A stretch of 64,000 nt of DNA from Nitzschia sp. pyKryTriq1 (lineage: Eukaryota; Bacillariophyta; Bacillariophyceae; Bacillariales; Bacillariaceae): NCBI GenBank assembly GCA_956465555.1, contig OY101115.1, positions 1,860,001 to 1,924,000 of the forward strand. The letters run 5' to 3'. A program made the position numbers and the translations under genes. The notes under the pieces are model-generated. The model searched no databases. It saw only the letters and a list, made by a program, of their open reading frames with translations, and was not told the origin of the DNA. How positions within the stretch are numbered: position 1 is the stretch's first letter; each line of letters starts with the position of its first letter. Below, in pieces: positions 40,436 to 52,100 of the stretch.

Positions 40436-41818
40436 CTAGCAGTCCTCTAAAATTGTCTTCAAAACAGCACGGGTGGGCCTTCCAGAAGAGCTTTTTGTGC
40501 TAGCCAGGAAAAGGTATTCCGTGGGAAGTTTTTCTTTTCCACAATTGCACTCTTTTGCAACAAAGATGTGCCACAAATGCCCAGGATCCATTACTGATTG
40601 AGACAATGCTACTCGCGCGAGATGGCATTGCTCACTATTATCCTCAGGGATTCTCCTACTAGTAGGGCTACCAAGCCGAAGGGCATCTCCGATCCAGCAG
40701 AATACAGGAGGAGTAAAATCTCGCATAATCCATGGCGTTGGGCCTTTGGGTGGCTCTACGCCGCCATAAACTGCTGACTTTTGATACCCACTTTGATCCC
40801 ACCCCCCATATACAATCTCGTTGGATAGGAAGCGAGGGGATAATACAATCATTGGTACCTCCTCGACGGTTGCTTGTGCCGCAAGTCTCTGGAAGTTTCC
40901 AACTGCATCGACTGCGGGACCTGGCGGAAGGTGTTCCAAATTATAGTCTGTAGGTTGAACAACCATGAGCAATCCTTTTGTTACATTGACAAATCCCCTA
41001 GCGAGACCATTGTTTCGTCGTTTCCTTGAGCGATCTAGTAGCAAGTTCTTGGGGATTCCATCTCTGACACATTGTACTTGAATATTTTCAAAGGGTGACT
41101 CAACTCCATCCTTGCCGATTCCTCTGGCATGCTCTAGTTTGAGCAATTTAAGATCATTACTTGCGGCAAGGGCTTGCTTGATAGTATTGAAGCAGACCGT
41201 CACTGGTCGGTACTTCAACACATTTTTTGTAGATTTGCCCGGGTGCTCGAATTGTTCCCAGGATTCTTTCTTCGATAACTTGGCCGCGAGCAATAATGAG
41301 ACTCGTCGTATTCCAGAAGCAGGAGGCAAACGATGTACTTCTGGAAACAGATGCTCCGCACCATCGATTTCTATACCAATTCTTCCAGCGTCTGGTCTCT
41401 TCCGAACCGGCCTTTGAGTAAATATGCTTTTGGACATGGCATTGCTGGCAATGTTTGGATCCAATTTTTGTGTTTGATATAGTGTACCAGCGACAGCCAA
41501 AAAAGCTTCGTTCACCACCTGGCTCACTGTCGAAGGAAAGTCCCTTTGGTGGTCGCGACTCAGACCCCACTCCTCTCGATAATCGTGAGGTCTGGCGGAT
41601 GATGCGTATTCTCGAACCACGTCCAGCCGTCGTGGTAGCCGCTCACGGAACGAAGGGGGTTCTCTCCTACGGTCATCGCCGTCACCCATAGAATCGACTA
41701 GCATGCGCATCGATCCTCGTGGTAGCGATCTCGATGCTTGCCGCGACTCACAAAAGGATGCGCCGCAATCATCGAAAAAAGATGTTGAGATTAGAAACAA
41801 AACGAGAATTTGCCTCAT
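40436..41818 (-). CDS. Plastid-targeted DUF1995-like protein
   Basis: A single exon of 460 residues from the Met at 41818; the frame continues upstream to 41863. The start chosen gives a signal peptide (MRQILVLFLISTSFF) followed by GASFCES, a weak version of the plastid motif. The core from about residue 95 (FPSTVSQVVNEAFLAV) to the end resembles the DUF1995 family of plant and algal plastid proteins that includes LPA3 of photosystem II assembly: it has an IEIDGAEHLFP-like strand, a mid region LMVVQPTDYN and a C-terminal YLFLASTKSSSGRPTRAVL. The family assignment is tentative. Confidence 0.65.
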   Translation of the reverse strand: MRQILVLFLISTSFFDDCGASFCESRQASRSLPRGSMRMLVDSMGDGDDRRREPPSFRERLPRRLDVVREYASSARPHDYREEWGLSRDHQRDFPSTVSQVVNEAFLAVAGTLYQTQKLDPNIASNAMSKSIFTQRPVRKRPDAGRIGIEIDGAEHLFPEVHRLPPASGIRRVSLLLAAKLSKKESWEQFEHPGKSTKNVLKYRPVTVCFNTIKQALAASNDLKLLKLEHARGIGKDGVESPFENIQVQCVRDGIPKNLLLDRSRKRRNNGLARGFVNVTKGLLMVVQPTDYNLEHLPPGPAVDAVGNFQRLAAQATVEEVPMIVLSPRFLSNEIVYGGWDQSGYQKSAVYGGVEPPKGPTPWIMRDFTPPVFCWIGDALRLGSPTSRRIPEDNSEQCHLARVALSQSVMDPGHLWHIFVAKECNCGKEKLPTEYLFLASTKSSSGRPTRAVLKTILEDC

Positions 41819-42805
41819 GGCAACCACAGTGGTGGGAATTCTGTTCATCGGCAGTTGCTTCATGCAGTTGACAAGACTATGTCAAGAGGCTAGTTCTTGT
41901 CAACATGGTGCAACCGCAATCAATAGATTCTCTATGGTGTTTCTCTCGACACAAAGAGAGATCTTGATGACGATGATGATCTTTCTGCGAAGGTGAAGAT
42001 TTTGTTCGTTGAAGAGACGAAGAAGAATACTCGTACGGTAGAAGAGTCGTCTGCGAGAATAGAGGACATGATGGCACATGGCACATACGTACCGGTGTAC
42101 CGTACCAGGTACTACTGCGGCGTCCGGTGGTACAAGTACTGTATACTACCCCGCCGCAGCCAGTGTGGTGGCCGCGCATTACGAGACTATCTTAGTACTT
42201 TTCTGGCGCGCGGTAGGTGGCGAGTTAAGTCGAATGAGTCGTCGTCTGCCGGTACTATGTACTACTGTACTACTACTACCGGGTACGAGTACTATACTGT
42301 AGTTCTGACTTCTTGAGATGTACTGTAACGGTACAAGTACCTACATACCAATACTATTGTACCTGGTACTTTTACAGTACCGGTCCCCTGGTTCTGGTAT
42401 CTTTCAATCTATTATCTACGAAGAAAACTGACTCTACTCTCTACTCGAGTAGACTAGTATTATTTATGGTACTTCGTGACTACAAGAGTGCCATGGAAGA
42501 GAGGTCCCAGAACGAGAATATTGAGCTACAGAAATGCGAAGGAGAAAGTAGAGAGTACAGAGATGATGACAGAGTACTTGTCTACCGGTAGCTCTGTATT
42601 CTCTCTACTATCACGGGATCTTTGCACCAGATAACTAGACTGATATTTCGTTTATTCTAGTAGAGATACATTGGCAGCAGCCAAGCACATACAGTGACCT
42701 ACAAGTAATGGAATCATGAACCCCCGATCAACGAATCATCTCTCGGAATACCCCTTGTTCATATCATCATATGGAACGGTAATTAGAGAGGCCCTTAGAA
42801 AAGGA
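41819..42805. other. Intergenic region with strong GTAC arrays
   Basis: No gene is supported. It contains a nearly continuous GTAC/TACCGG array at 42030-42390 and CTCTACTCGAGTAGAC hairpin-like words near 42437-42455. A TAGAGAGTACAGAG segment lies at 42547-42565. Confidence 0.5.
42025..42390. repeat. GTAC palindrome array
   Basis: CTCGTACGG, CGTACCGGTGTACCGTACCAGGTAC, GGTACAAGTACTGTA, GGTACTATGTACTACTGTAC and CGGTACAAGTAC words run over about 360 bp. Confidence 0.6.
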
Positions 42806-43078
42806 CTATACCACTTCTGCGGCTGCTTCCGAAGGAGCCTTGACTGCGATTTTCGGAAGTGCATTCTCCACTTTCGCAAAGGCAGCCGAAGCCGCGGCAT
42901 CAGCAACGCGTTCTTTCTTTAGTCTTTCCTGTTCTTCCTTCTGATCCATCGCTGCGATTGCATCGTGATTTTCTTGCGCAATTTGGAGAGCGAATTTCCG
43001 TATAAGCTTGACCCCCCACGTAAACGCCACCACCACGACTATCAAAGTGATGATGATGGACTTGGCGTCGATGATCAT
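42806..43078 (-). CDS. Small single-pass membrane protein, unknown
   Basis: The frame is open up to 43189, but the ATG at 43078 (MIIDAKSIIITLIVVVVAF) is the natural start, giving 90 residues. A strong transmembrane helix (8-24) is followed by a basic patch and a charged helix with an Ala/Glu-rich end. The size and topology fit a small subunit or assembly factor of an organelle membrane, which is speculative. Confidence 0.55.
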   Translation of the reverse strand: MIIDAKSIIITLIVVVVAFTWGVKLIRKFALQIAQENHDAIAAMDQKEEQERLKKERVADAAASAAFAKVENALPKIAVKAPSEAAAEVV

Positions 43079-43864
43079 TCTCGACGTGCAATTCGAAAGT
43101 CCAAGATACTGGTCACCAGATCTTATGTTCACTGACACACTCCGAAATAGAGCTCTCTGTCTTCTACCGAACGTATATGGCAGGCTCAACCTCTTCGATA
43201 TATTCCTCTTCTATCCGTACGTGTACAGTTGCCTAACAATTCCGCAATGGTTTGAATGGGAAAAGCTGTCCTACCGGTACGTGTTCGGAACCAGTTCAGG
43301 ATGAAAGTGACCCTTCCTTTCTCCTCGCACCTCTCACCTTTCATCTGTTCATCAGTTTCATAGTTCGCAGTCGACAGTCGCCCCCGCCGCGACGGAAGGC
43401 CCCATTCATCGAAAAAATCTCGAAGTCAATATAGTCAAATATTGCTGGACCACTTCGACCCCCGTTGTAATCTACCGTACTTGTACTACGAGTATGAGAG
43501 CTATGAGACCTGTTCATTTTGCGCTGCTTTTTCTTTGCTTTTACTCTAGCTACAGTAGTAGACTACTGTACCAAGCACCGAAGTACACGTATTCGTACAG
43601 TACTTGCATGTGGACGAGTGGAAGCGTTATTGTTAGGTATGTGAGACTCCTCGCACGAAATATGGATTTTTATCAATTTAGCATCAAGTCCCACGAGATC
43701 AAAAAATTTCAATTCGACGCAACGTAGGTTGTCGGTGTGGCATTAAAATGCTTGGACTGACCGTTGATGACTTCCGCAGCTCACAGTAACGTTGTCCTCT
43801 TTCTAACACAGTGACCAGACCTACTATTACGAAAGATACCACAATTTCGTTCTTGGACATCGAT
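43079..43864. other. Divergent intergenic region
   Basis: No gene is supported. GTAC words cluster at 43475-43610 (TACCGTACTTGTACTACGAGTATG, GTACACGTATTCGTACAGTACTTG). Confidence 0.45.
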
Positions 43865-44713
43865 ATGAGTTTATCCACAGCGAGACAGCACTACGGTTGT
43901 GGCAGTGACGACCGCCGTTCTAGAATGTCTGCAATATCGAGCAAAGGGGTTCCGAGCGACCGAGCGATTGCTGACAATAGTATTCCCGTTAGGTATATCA
44001 AATTTTATGCGGAGCACAAACTGGATACCTCTTTTTCGTATGAATACAACATGGCAACAGTGCCAACCTGGCTTCTGCTATTACTATGCGTCTCGATTGT
44101 CATTCTTTTTCTTGGCAAAGTGGAAGGGCTAGATTTCACAGTCCCTGCCTTGTTTTCATGTCTATGCTTGGTAGCAGTGTGTTCTCAAAACGAACAAGAA
44201 GCAACCACGACGTGTGAACCTCCTCCTGTGTCCGTGAAAAGATCCACTATCCGCAAGGTTTTGATTCTCTTCGTGTATTGGTCGACCTACAATTTCTTCA
44301 CACAGGAGAGGGTAAAGAGCCTCCTAGTAGATCAACCCAACTCATGTAGCACCAGAGCCAACGAACCGCAAGTTATCTTGGCGGCTCAAGCCCCCAAGGC
44401 AGACGACTTCGAGAAATGCACATTTAATAAGACGAAAAGGTTCGGGATGAAAGTTGGCGTTGTTGACAACCAGATGGTTGGCGTCATAGCTTCAAAAGAT
44501 ATCACCGAGCGCAAATTCCGCTGCACACCCCAAAAGTATTCTCGCAGAAAGAAGTCTACCAACACTTTGAGACCCAACTCGCATATCGAAGGAAATTCAA
44601 AACCACAGAAAACGAGCCCGAGCGAGCCGAATGATAGTGGCCACATGACATCAAGGTTTCTATCCAAGTGTGTATTCCATCACTGTATAGCCCCATGGAC
44701 TATTGCTGCATGA
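43865..44713 (+). CDS. Hypothetical membrane protein
   Basis: A single frame with first ATG at 43865 gives 282 residues; a later ATG (MATVPTWLLLLLCVSIVILF, 44051) would make the first hydrophobic segment a signal peptide. Hydrophobic helices lie near residues 65-85, 92-106 and 135-150. The C-terminal half is basic and Ser/Lys-rich with several Cys. No family is recognised and the composition is unlike the neighbouring housekeeping genes, so it may be an orphan or a chance frame. Confidence 0.4.
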   Translation: MSLSTARQHYGCGSDDRRSRMSAISSKGVPSDRAIADNSIPVRYIKFYAEHKLDTSFSYEYNMATVPTWLLLLLCVSIVILFLGKVEGLDFTVPALFSCLCLVAVCSQNEQEATTTCEPPPVSVKRSTIRKVLILFVYWSTYNFFTQERVKSLLVDQPNSCSTRANEPQVILAAQAPKADDFEKCTFNKTKRFGMKVGVVDNQMVGVIASKDITERKFRCTPQKYSRRKKSTNTLRPNSHIEGNSKPQKTSPSEPNDSGHMTSRFLSKCVFHHCIAPWTIAA

Positions 44714-44725
44714 AATCTTTGCCGC

Positions 44726-46441
44726 TCAGTTGCCGATGAGGCCAAATATTCGTCTTACTTTTGCCTCGTAAGTAAAGACATCTTCCTCGTCTTCGGAATC
44801 GGAGGCGAAAGCTGCAACCTGATCTACCGCAAGGACGTCTACCGGGGGGCTTTCGTCTTCGGCTTCTACCTGAACCTTGACCTCTTCCTTCCCGTTCTCG
44901 ACAATATCGAACTCATCCTCGCACTCTGCATATTCGATATTCTCTGTTAAAGCTTGGAAAAAGGGTGCAAACGCTGTCCAGTTGACTTGATATCCCCACA
45001 CGTCGACAAGTCCGTCCGAAGCTGACACAGCCAGAAACGATCGAGTGGGATGCCAAGCAACACAATGAATTTCAACTGGTGCCCCAGTAAGCTTGTCGAC
45101 AAGATCTCCTGTAGTTGTATTCCATATGTACAGTTCGTATTTCTTTTGGGGGCCATTGGCCGCCCCGAGAACAAGTTTCCCGTCCCCCGAGAAGTCACAG
45201 GACCTGAACTGTACTTTGGTGTCAATGTCCTGGAATACCCATGTCGGTTTATCCACCTCCTCGGGTGTAGTCCAACACTCTCTCAAGTCATACAAACGTA
45301 TTGCCCCATCTGTGCTGTTTAGTATTACATTCATGTCATGCCTGCTCACGATCAAGTTTGACACAGAAGCACCTCCTGGAACATGAATTACGAAACCCGG
45401 TGCAATCGTCGGCATCTCCTTTTCTGCCGACACAAGTTGATCAAAGAAAGCAGCAACTTCGAAACCGAGCAATTTCCCTGACGTTGTAGCGGCATATATT
45501 TTGTCCCCGTGTGGATCGAACGACGCAGACGCAATGTGAAACTCCTCGCTTTTGTGGATGGTGGCAATTTTCACTGCGGGTGTCTCGCCACTATCTTCCC
45601 ATGCCGTCACTGGAGCCAGAAAGCCGATCAGAGATCCATTTTCTAAAGTAGCGATTCCAGCGCAAGTGTTCTTGGGGTGGATTTGTAATGTACTTCCAAT
45701 AGCCTCTGGCAAGTCGAACTTCAGGACGGGGTATCTCTGTTTCTTTGCCTGTTCAGCGGGCTTGTGTGAAATGTAAGCAGTACGCTTCCCTGGTTGGGTT
45801 GTCACTAGTGGTGCTCCAGCAGTCAACAGCTGGGAGGTTAACACTAGGGGGGTTCTGTGGTGCAAAATCGGAGGCTCCGTTCGGAAAAGCAGTGCGGCAC
45901 TGCGTTTTTTCTTCTTCTCGGATGAATCGGGGTTAGGTGATTGTCTATCATCATCATCTCCCTTAGACGAGTCTCCCTTTTCCCTCTCTATGAGTCCACA
46001 TTCTTCTGGTCCAAATGGATGAGTTGTATCGATTAATCGAACCCGTGATTCCCCAGAAGTACCCACCAAAAGGCTTCTGGACCTTCTAGGCCATGAGAGA
46101 AACGACACACCATGTCTACCTCTTTTTACATTTTCCGGCGGCGTTGTTTCAGTGCTAGTGGTTGGGGGTAACCCACCATCTGCGTTGTCTTCGTTCCTAT
46201 ATATCGCACATAGTGTCCGACTCAACACATCAAACACTGCTACGGTACCACTTTCGTAGCCAATGGCGGCGTAGGTTCCCCGTCGGTTTATTGCCACAAC
46301 ATTTGCGGCTTTCCAAGCTGCGCTCTCGGAACTTTTAATGGGTATTTTCTGGGTGAAGTGAAGGCTCGGTGGTAAAGCCAAGGTGGCATCCACACGATCA
46401 GGGATCTGCGTTCTGGAGGCTCCCAGAAGTTCGAGATTCAT
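44726..46441 (-). CDS. RBBP5: RBBP5/Swd1-type WD40 subunit of COMPASS histone methyltransferase
   Basis: A single exon of 571 residues. The start at 46441 gives MNLELLGA, matching the family N-terminus MNLELL; the frame is open further to 46549. WD40 blades follow (AIGYESGTVAVFD, LLVGTSGESRVRLID, VILNSTDGAIRLYDLR, LAVSASDGLVDVWGY). After the last blade comes NWTAFAPFFQALTENIEYAE with EDEFDI, the hinge that contacts ASH2L and MLL in RBBP5. A charged insertion (about residues 155-215, DDDDRQSPNPDSSEKKKKRS) interrupts the blades. It should act in H3K4 methylation. Confidence 0.9.
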   Translation of the reverse strand: MNLELLGASRTQIPDRVDATLALPPSLHFTQKIPIKSSESAAWKAANVVAINRRGTYAAIGYESGTVAVFDVLSRTLCAIYRNEDNADGGLPPTTSTETTPPENVKRGRHGVSFLSWPRRSRSLLVGTSGESRVRLIDTTHPFGPEECGLIEREKGDSSKGDDDDRQSPNPDSSEKKKKRSAALLFRTEPPILHHRTPLVLTSQLLTAGAPLVTTQPGKRTAYISHKPAEQAKKQRYPVLKFDLPEAIGSTLQIHPKNTCAGIATLENGSLIGFLAPVTAWEDSGETPAVKIATIHKSEEFHIASASFDPHGDKIYAATTSGKLLGFEVAAFFDQLVSAEKEMPTIAPGFVIHVPGGASVSNLIVSRHDMNVILNSTDGAIRLYDLRECWTTPEEVDKPTWVFQDIDTKVQFRSCDFSGDGKLVLGAANGPQKKYELYIWNTTTGDLVDKLTGAPVEIHCVAWHPTRSFLAVSASDGLVDVWGYQVNWTAFAPFFQALTENIEYAECEDEFDIVENGKEEVKVQVEAEDESPPVDVLAVDQVAAFASDSEDEEDVFTYEAKVRRIFGLIGN

Positions 46442-47276
46442 CGTTGAATAAGATCCAGCTTTTTCAAGACTCCAAAAAAACAAGAATGAGACAGCAATCT
46501 CTATAGGTCGCCCGTCGCTTGGTGATTGAGACTTTCTCGGAGGCAACAAAAAGGTCGATCAATATAATCTCTGCTTTGTTTATTGGTGCACCAATTGCTT
46601 GGCTGCTTTGTCTTCTGTCCTCCTCGGCCCTGCCGTTTGCCGTTTGACACTTCACTGTGTTTTTGTACTCTGTTGCACTTGGCACTTGAAACCCTTTCGC
46701 GTCTTTTCGCGGTGGTTTGCTGTTTGCATTTTTACTTGGGATCACGGAAGAGGGTGGGCTGGCTGTCGGCAACCGAGCCAGTCAGCTACCAGGCATGCTA
46801 CGCACATCCGCGCCTGCCAGCCATAGTCGAGCCATCTCTCTTCCACTTGTAACCTTGGTTGTTGCCCGGTTGTTGTTTGGCGAATTTTATCGGTTTGTCT
46901 TATCTACTAATGTTTCCTACGGAAAGCACCCGTAGAATTGATTACTGTACCAGTACCTGGTAGGGCGTCGCGTGGAAGCTTCGACGCCGAGGACCGCTCG
47001 TCTCGTCCGTGTTGATTCCAACGTAGAAATCAACGAGAATTCCGACGTACGTCATCCGCACGGTATTTTTGCGGCGATTTCCGAGCCGCTCATCGCCGAC
47101 CATCGGACTACCGGTACGACGGCAGTGATGTGTTCTTTGCTCAACTCGAAGTTGCGTTAGCGTGCCGCCATCATGCTCGAGCCATCAATCCATCAGCTAT
47201 CAACTGATGCATCATCAGCGAGGCTTTCTCTGGCAAGGTAACACTCCTCCATCAGCAATATATACATAAGTTAACC
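46442..47276. other. Divergent intergenic region
   Basis: Upstream of RBBP5 (minus) and plastid L10 (plus). No supported gene. Short GTACCAGTACCTGG words occur near 46947-46962. Confidence 0.45.
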
Positions 47277-47927
47277 ATGGTACGACCGGTTCTATTGCTT
47301 TCGATTGGCCTCGCTGCCACTTCGGCCTTCACTGGCCAGCCACTAGTATCCAGAACACCAGCTGGACAATCTTCTCTGTACATGGGAGGTGGCTCCGGAT
47401 ATGCCACTTCGCTCGCGGGAAAGAAGGATAAGGTGGAGCGTGTGAAGACACTCCTGGAAACCTCTCAGATGGTTTTCACTGTTCCAGCTAGTGCCATCAC
47501 AGTCGCGCAGTCTCAGAAGCTTCGCCGTGCGTTGCCAGAGGGCAGCACGGTGTCGGTTATCAAGAATACCATTATGACCCGTGCAATTGAGGGAACGGAG
47601 TTTGAAATGGCGTCTTCCCTCCTCAAGGGGGCAAACATGTGGTTTTTCATTGATGAAGATATTGGTGGAACTATCAAGGCTTGGAATGCGTTTCTGAAGG
47701 AGAGCGGAAAGAAGGATACCCACGGAGTCAATGGGGGCGTGATGGAAGGCAACGTCTATGATCCCGCTGGTGTCGAAGCCATCGGCGCACTGCCATCGAA
47801 GGACGAATTGTACGCCCAGATTGCAGGAGGTATCAAGGCTGTGCCCACCAAGCTTGCACGAGTCATCAAGGCCCCCAACTCGAAACTGGCGCGCGCCATC
47901 AAGTTGGCCGCCGAGACGAAGGAATAG
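47277..47927 (+). CDS. rpl10: Plastid ribosomal protein uL10, nuclear-encoded
   Basis: A single exon of 216 residues. The leader MVRPVLLLSIGLAATSAFTG is a signal peptide with the SAFT plastid motif. The mature part follows bacterial L10: KKDKVERVKTLLETSQMVF, RRALPEGSTVSVIKNTIMTRAI, KGANMWFFI and the helix LPSKDELYAQIAGGI. L10 anchors the L7/L12 stalk on the 23S rRNA. The gene is normally nuclear in diatoms because it is absent from their plastid genomes. Confidence 0.92.
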   Translation: MVRPVLLLSIGLAATSAFTGQPLVSRTPAGQSSLYMGGGSGYATSLAGKKDKVERVKTLLETSQMVFTVPASAITVAQSQKLRRALPEGSTVSVIKNTIMTRAIEGTEFEMASSLLKGANMWFFIDEDIGGTIKAWNAFLKESGKKDTHGVNGGVMEGNVYDPAGVEAIGALPSKDELYAQIAGGIKAVPTKLARVIKAPNSKLARAIKLAAETKE

Positions 47928-48432
47928 AAAACCGCACGTACTACTATCTACTTATAATAGTGTTGTCGTTATTGTACCAAGCTTGTTGATTACTCCTGTT
48001 TAGGAACACGGTTTGGTTTGGGAGCGCTGTATTAAAGTTTGATTTTATGTTGCTATCTTGCAACTACTAGGTAATTAGTTGGATAGTACTCTGGTGTAGC
48101 AGTTTTGCGTGGCTACTAGAGAAAAGAACTCTCGGCGAAATGAACCAGACCAGATTGTTGTGTAGTAGACGCATGCTTGAAAGAGACGAGCCTGGTAAAA
48201 GCTGGTGTAGTATACGGCCATCTCTCTCTCTAGAGAGAGAGAGAAAGTGGTACTCGTTCTTCCAACAAGAAAGAGGATAATAGTACGGTACTAACTTAAA
48301 CTACTAAATTCGTGGCTGAGCCCACCACCACTACCACCACCACGCACCATAACAACAACTACAAAATAGGAAATTTGTGCCGCTTTGCATCTCGATACTT
48401 ACTCACTCAGGCTCTTCCTAGAGAACAATGTG

Positions 48433-48482
48433 GCTCTCTCTCTCTCTCTCTCTGTTGCTCTAGCTCTAGCTCTAGCTCTACT
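48433..48482. repeat. CT then GCTCTA tandem repeat
   Basis: A (CT) dinucleotide run passes into about four copies of the 6-mer AGCTCT, then CTAGCTAC. A simple-sequence locus with no coding frame. Confidence 0.6.
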
Positions 48483-49029
48483 AGCTACAGTAGTATAGAG
48501 AGCTACCGGTAGTACTACTTCTCGTTATTTTTTTTACAAACCAACGGCCAAGTAGTAACAGGAATAGTACTAGTAGCGTCTCTCGTGTCGCGCGTGGGGC
48601 TATCTCTCGTGAGGATGAGTGAGTGGTCGTGATTGAATGACGACGACCACGACGACTGAACTCCTCCTCACTCTCCTTCGCTTCGCAGCGATGCTTCAGG
48701 GCTCGCTTCGTCTTGCAGTCCTCCGTACAAGAGGGAGTAACGGCTCGCTCGCGCGGTCACGTCATCATTGATTTTTTGAACCCAACATCGCAGGCTACTG
48801 AACATGAAACAACCACAACAACGAACGAACAACACCATCAAGCCCCAAGCTTCGTACGGTATCATACCGGTACGGTAGGACAATAAGGCCCAGGGCCCAA
48901 GCAGCACAGAGGAAGAGCATGGTTCCTTCTTCTGCTGTCATCATCGTTACATACCGAAACCCATTTTGTTCCATTCTTCGTCCTCTCTACTAGAATTCAT
49001 ACTGTAGAGGGAGAAAGAAGCTGGACGTC

Positions 49030-49062
49030 GATTGATTGATTGATTGATTGATTCATTCATTC
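49030..49062. repeat. ATTG/ATTC tetranucleotide repeat
   Basis: About six tandem ATTG units are followed by three ATTC units, about 45 bp upstream of the ATG of the giant mannosidase gene, probably in its 5' UTR. Confidence 0.6.
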
Positions 49063-49105
49063 ATCTATACTCTAGCTAGACTACGAGTACAGCTACTTTA
49101 TTATC

Positions 49106-52100
49106 ATGCGAAACCTTGCTTCAAAGTGCCGAAATATCAATGGAGGTCTTCCATGTTCCCACCGGATATTATGGTTGCTGGTAGTGGCCGCGCTGCTGCT
49201 CACGACGACGTCGACGACGTCATCGTCTGCAACAGCTTCTGAAAGTAATGGTAACGACATGGATGGTAGTAGCAATAATGATAATAAGAATAACGCCGAG
49301 ACGACGACGACGACGCCGACGACGACTTTGTTGTCGTCCTTATGGCAAACCTTCAAGCAGACCATGGAGATGACGAGCAGCGCCTTGTCGTCCTCCTCGT
49401 CCTTTCATCACCAGAGAGCGACGGCTAGTAGTAGAGGTGGAGGAGTCGAGTCGGGACATCCCTCCAGTGCCCGGACCGTCCTGTCCAGTCGACGCATCGC
49501 ATTGGTGAAGAAAACGCTGCAGGAGCACTACACGCAACAACTCGTCGATTCCTCCCCGCATTTGGACAAATATCACACGCAGCAACAACAAGAAAAACGA
49601 CGACAAGAACAAATCCACGCGCAAGACACCAAAGCCCAATCGAACACGCGACAGGCGAATCGAAGACCTCTGCGATGGAACGAGGGCGTAGAGAGCGGCT
49701 GCTACTTCTTTAGCGAAAGTATAGGTGCCTACTGGTCCTTTGAGTGGTGTCCCGAGAGCATTGTCATGCAAGGTCTTCGTACCAAAGATAACATGGTCCA
49801 GGTCAAACATATACTGGGAGTGTTTGAGCCCCTTGTTGTCGACGGATCATCATCGTCATCATCCTCTGGCACGGATGCGGGGGCGCCACCGCACGCGCAA
49901 AAATTTGCAAGACAAGTCCAAGTGAAATACCCCAATGCGCAACGAATTGAATTCTATCACAACGGTGATCCTTGCGGTAAGAGGGGCACGGTGGGTCCTT
50001 CCAATAGAAGAATGACGGTGGTCTTGCGTCACGACAGAAACTCGAGATTCTGCGCAGGGGACTGGGCCGACAGTTTGACGGACCTAGCTATAGAAAGCGT
50101 GGAAGAACCGCAGGAGTGTCGTTACCTGATTCATGTCTGTGGACCTTCTACCTCGTCCCAAGCCGACACTACCAGTACTACGACTAGCTACCAAGACGAC
50201 GAGACAAGAACAGAAGAATCTAAATCATCATCATCGTCGTCGTCGTCGTCGTCGTCGTCCACCAAAACAACAAAGACACGTGAACCGATTACGCAATCGG
50301 ATGCTAAAGAACTCAATCAAACCATCGCCCATATTCAACAGACCTTGCAAACCTATCTCAGAGAAAGTAGCGCCGACACGCGGCGCAAGAACAATCCCGA
50401 CCGTACCACATCCCTTCATATAGGGCTACCTCCCTTGCCCCAATCTCGGATACAATCCAATTTGATTCTCCTCCAAAATATGTTTCAGCACGCGTACGAT
50501 AGCTACATGTACAATGCCTTTCCGGCTTCGGATATTAAACCCATGACATGTCAACCGGCATCCTTTGATTTGGTGAAAATTCCAGGCCTGACCTTGATTG
50601 ATTCTTTGGATACCTTGGTGGTGTTTGGCAACTACACGGAATTTGCCCGGGCTGTCGAACGACTTCGAGGATTGCACAAGAATATGCTAGAGGAGAACGG
50701 GGGTGGGCTATTTGCGTTGAACCAGAATGTCAGCGTCTTTGAAACAAATATTCGTGTATTGGGTGGTCTCTTGTCAGCACATCAAATGGCAGAAGCCTAC
50801 TTATCGCAGAAAGTATTGAAACGAAACGTTTGGTCCAAGGAAGACAAGATGGTATTGGTGGGAACGATTCCTACTGCCACACCCGAAACGGAATGTCCTG
50901 CCTCTGGGGATGACGACGACGGATCCTCAAAGGTGGACAAGACATCATTGCCTAAAAAATGTTCGGTTGCATCATCTCTGCTGGAATGTCAAGCTGACGC
51001 TGCTACTCAACCCAAAGCGACAACAACATGTCGAAATATCACTCTCAAATTTTGGGAGTATGATGGGATCTTACTTGAATTGGCACAGGATATTGGAGAC
51101 CGTTTGTTGCCTGCCTTTGAAACCAAAACTGGAATTCCTTACGGCACGGTGAATTTAATCAGTGGCATCCCACGAGGAGAAACCACGATTGCCTCTTTGG
51201 CTGGAGGCGGGACTCTCTCCCTCGAGATGGAACTCCTGTCACGTTTGACGGGAAACGCAGAGTACGGAAAGGCCGCCAAGCTTGCGACACGGGCTCTCTG
51301 GATGCGTCGCTCCGAGTTGGATTTGGTGGGGAAACATATTTGCACGCATCGAGGAGAATGGACCGAAACATTGAGCGGAATTGGTTCCAATTCAGATTCC
51401 TTTTACGAATATCTCATCAAGCATCACACACTATTTCCAGAGGACTACGACTTTTGGTTGCAGCTTGTCTCGACGTATGGTGGAATCTATAACGAAACAA
51501 GATTGGGAGAATGGTACGGGGACGTCGATTACTATCGAGGAAAATCGAACGGAGGTGCCGCCCGTCGAGTCTTTGAGTCTCTCATGGCTTTCTATCCGGG
51601 AATGCAAGTGTTGCTGGGAGAACTCACACCGGCGGCCCGGTCATTGAATTCTTTCTTCTTAGTAAGAGAGCACCTCGGCTTTCTTCCAGAGAGGTTCAAC
51701 TATGCCTTTTGGAAAGTCGACACGGGGGGAGGGCACCATTTCTTACGACCTGAGCTCTTGGAAAGTGCGTATTTCCAACACAGAGCATCCAAAGGCTTTC
51801 TACAGCAATTTCGAAACTCTTCCACAATGGGCTCATCGGGGTGGCAATGGGCAGCCGACTTTGCCTTGCATGCGCTTGAAGAATCTACCAAGACAGTCTG
51901 TGGTTATGCATCTTTGAAGAGTGTATCCCCCACAACCACTGGTGACATCTTGCGACAGGGTCGCTCCAAGACTACCAGCAATATGATGGATGAAATGCCT
52001 TCATTTTTCCTAAGCGAGACTTTGAAATATCTGTATTTGATGTTTGATGAAAATAATGTTCTCCATACTGACAAGGATCGCGATTGGGTTTTTACCACCG

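Larger units (their letters stand above)
47928..49105. other. Intergenic region with microsatellites
   Basis: No gene is supported. It holds a CTCTCTCTAGAGAGAGAGAG inverted repeat near 48223-48243, a (CT)n then (GCTCTA)n run at 48433-48482, and ATTG/ATTC tetranucleotide repeats at 49030-49062 just before the mannosidase start. Confidence 0.5.
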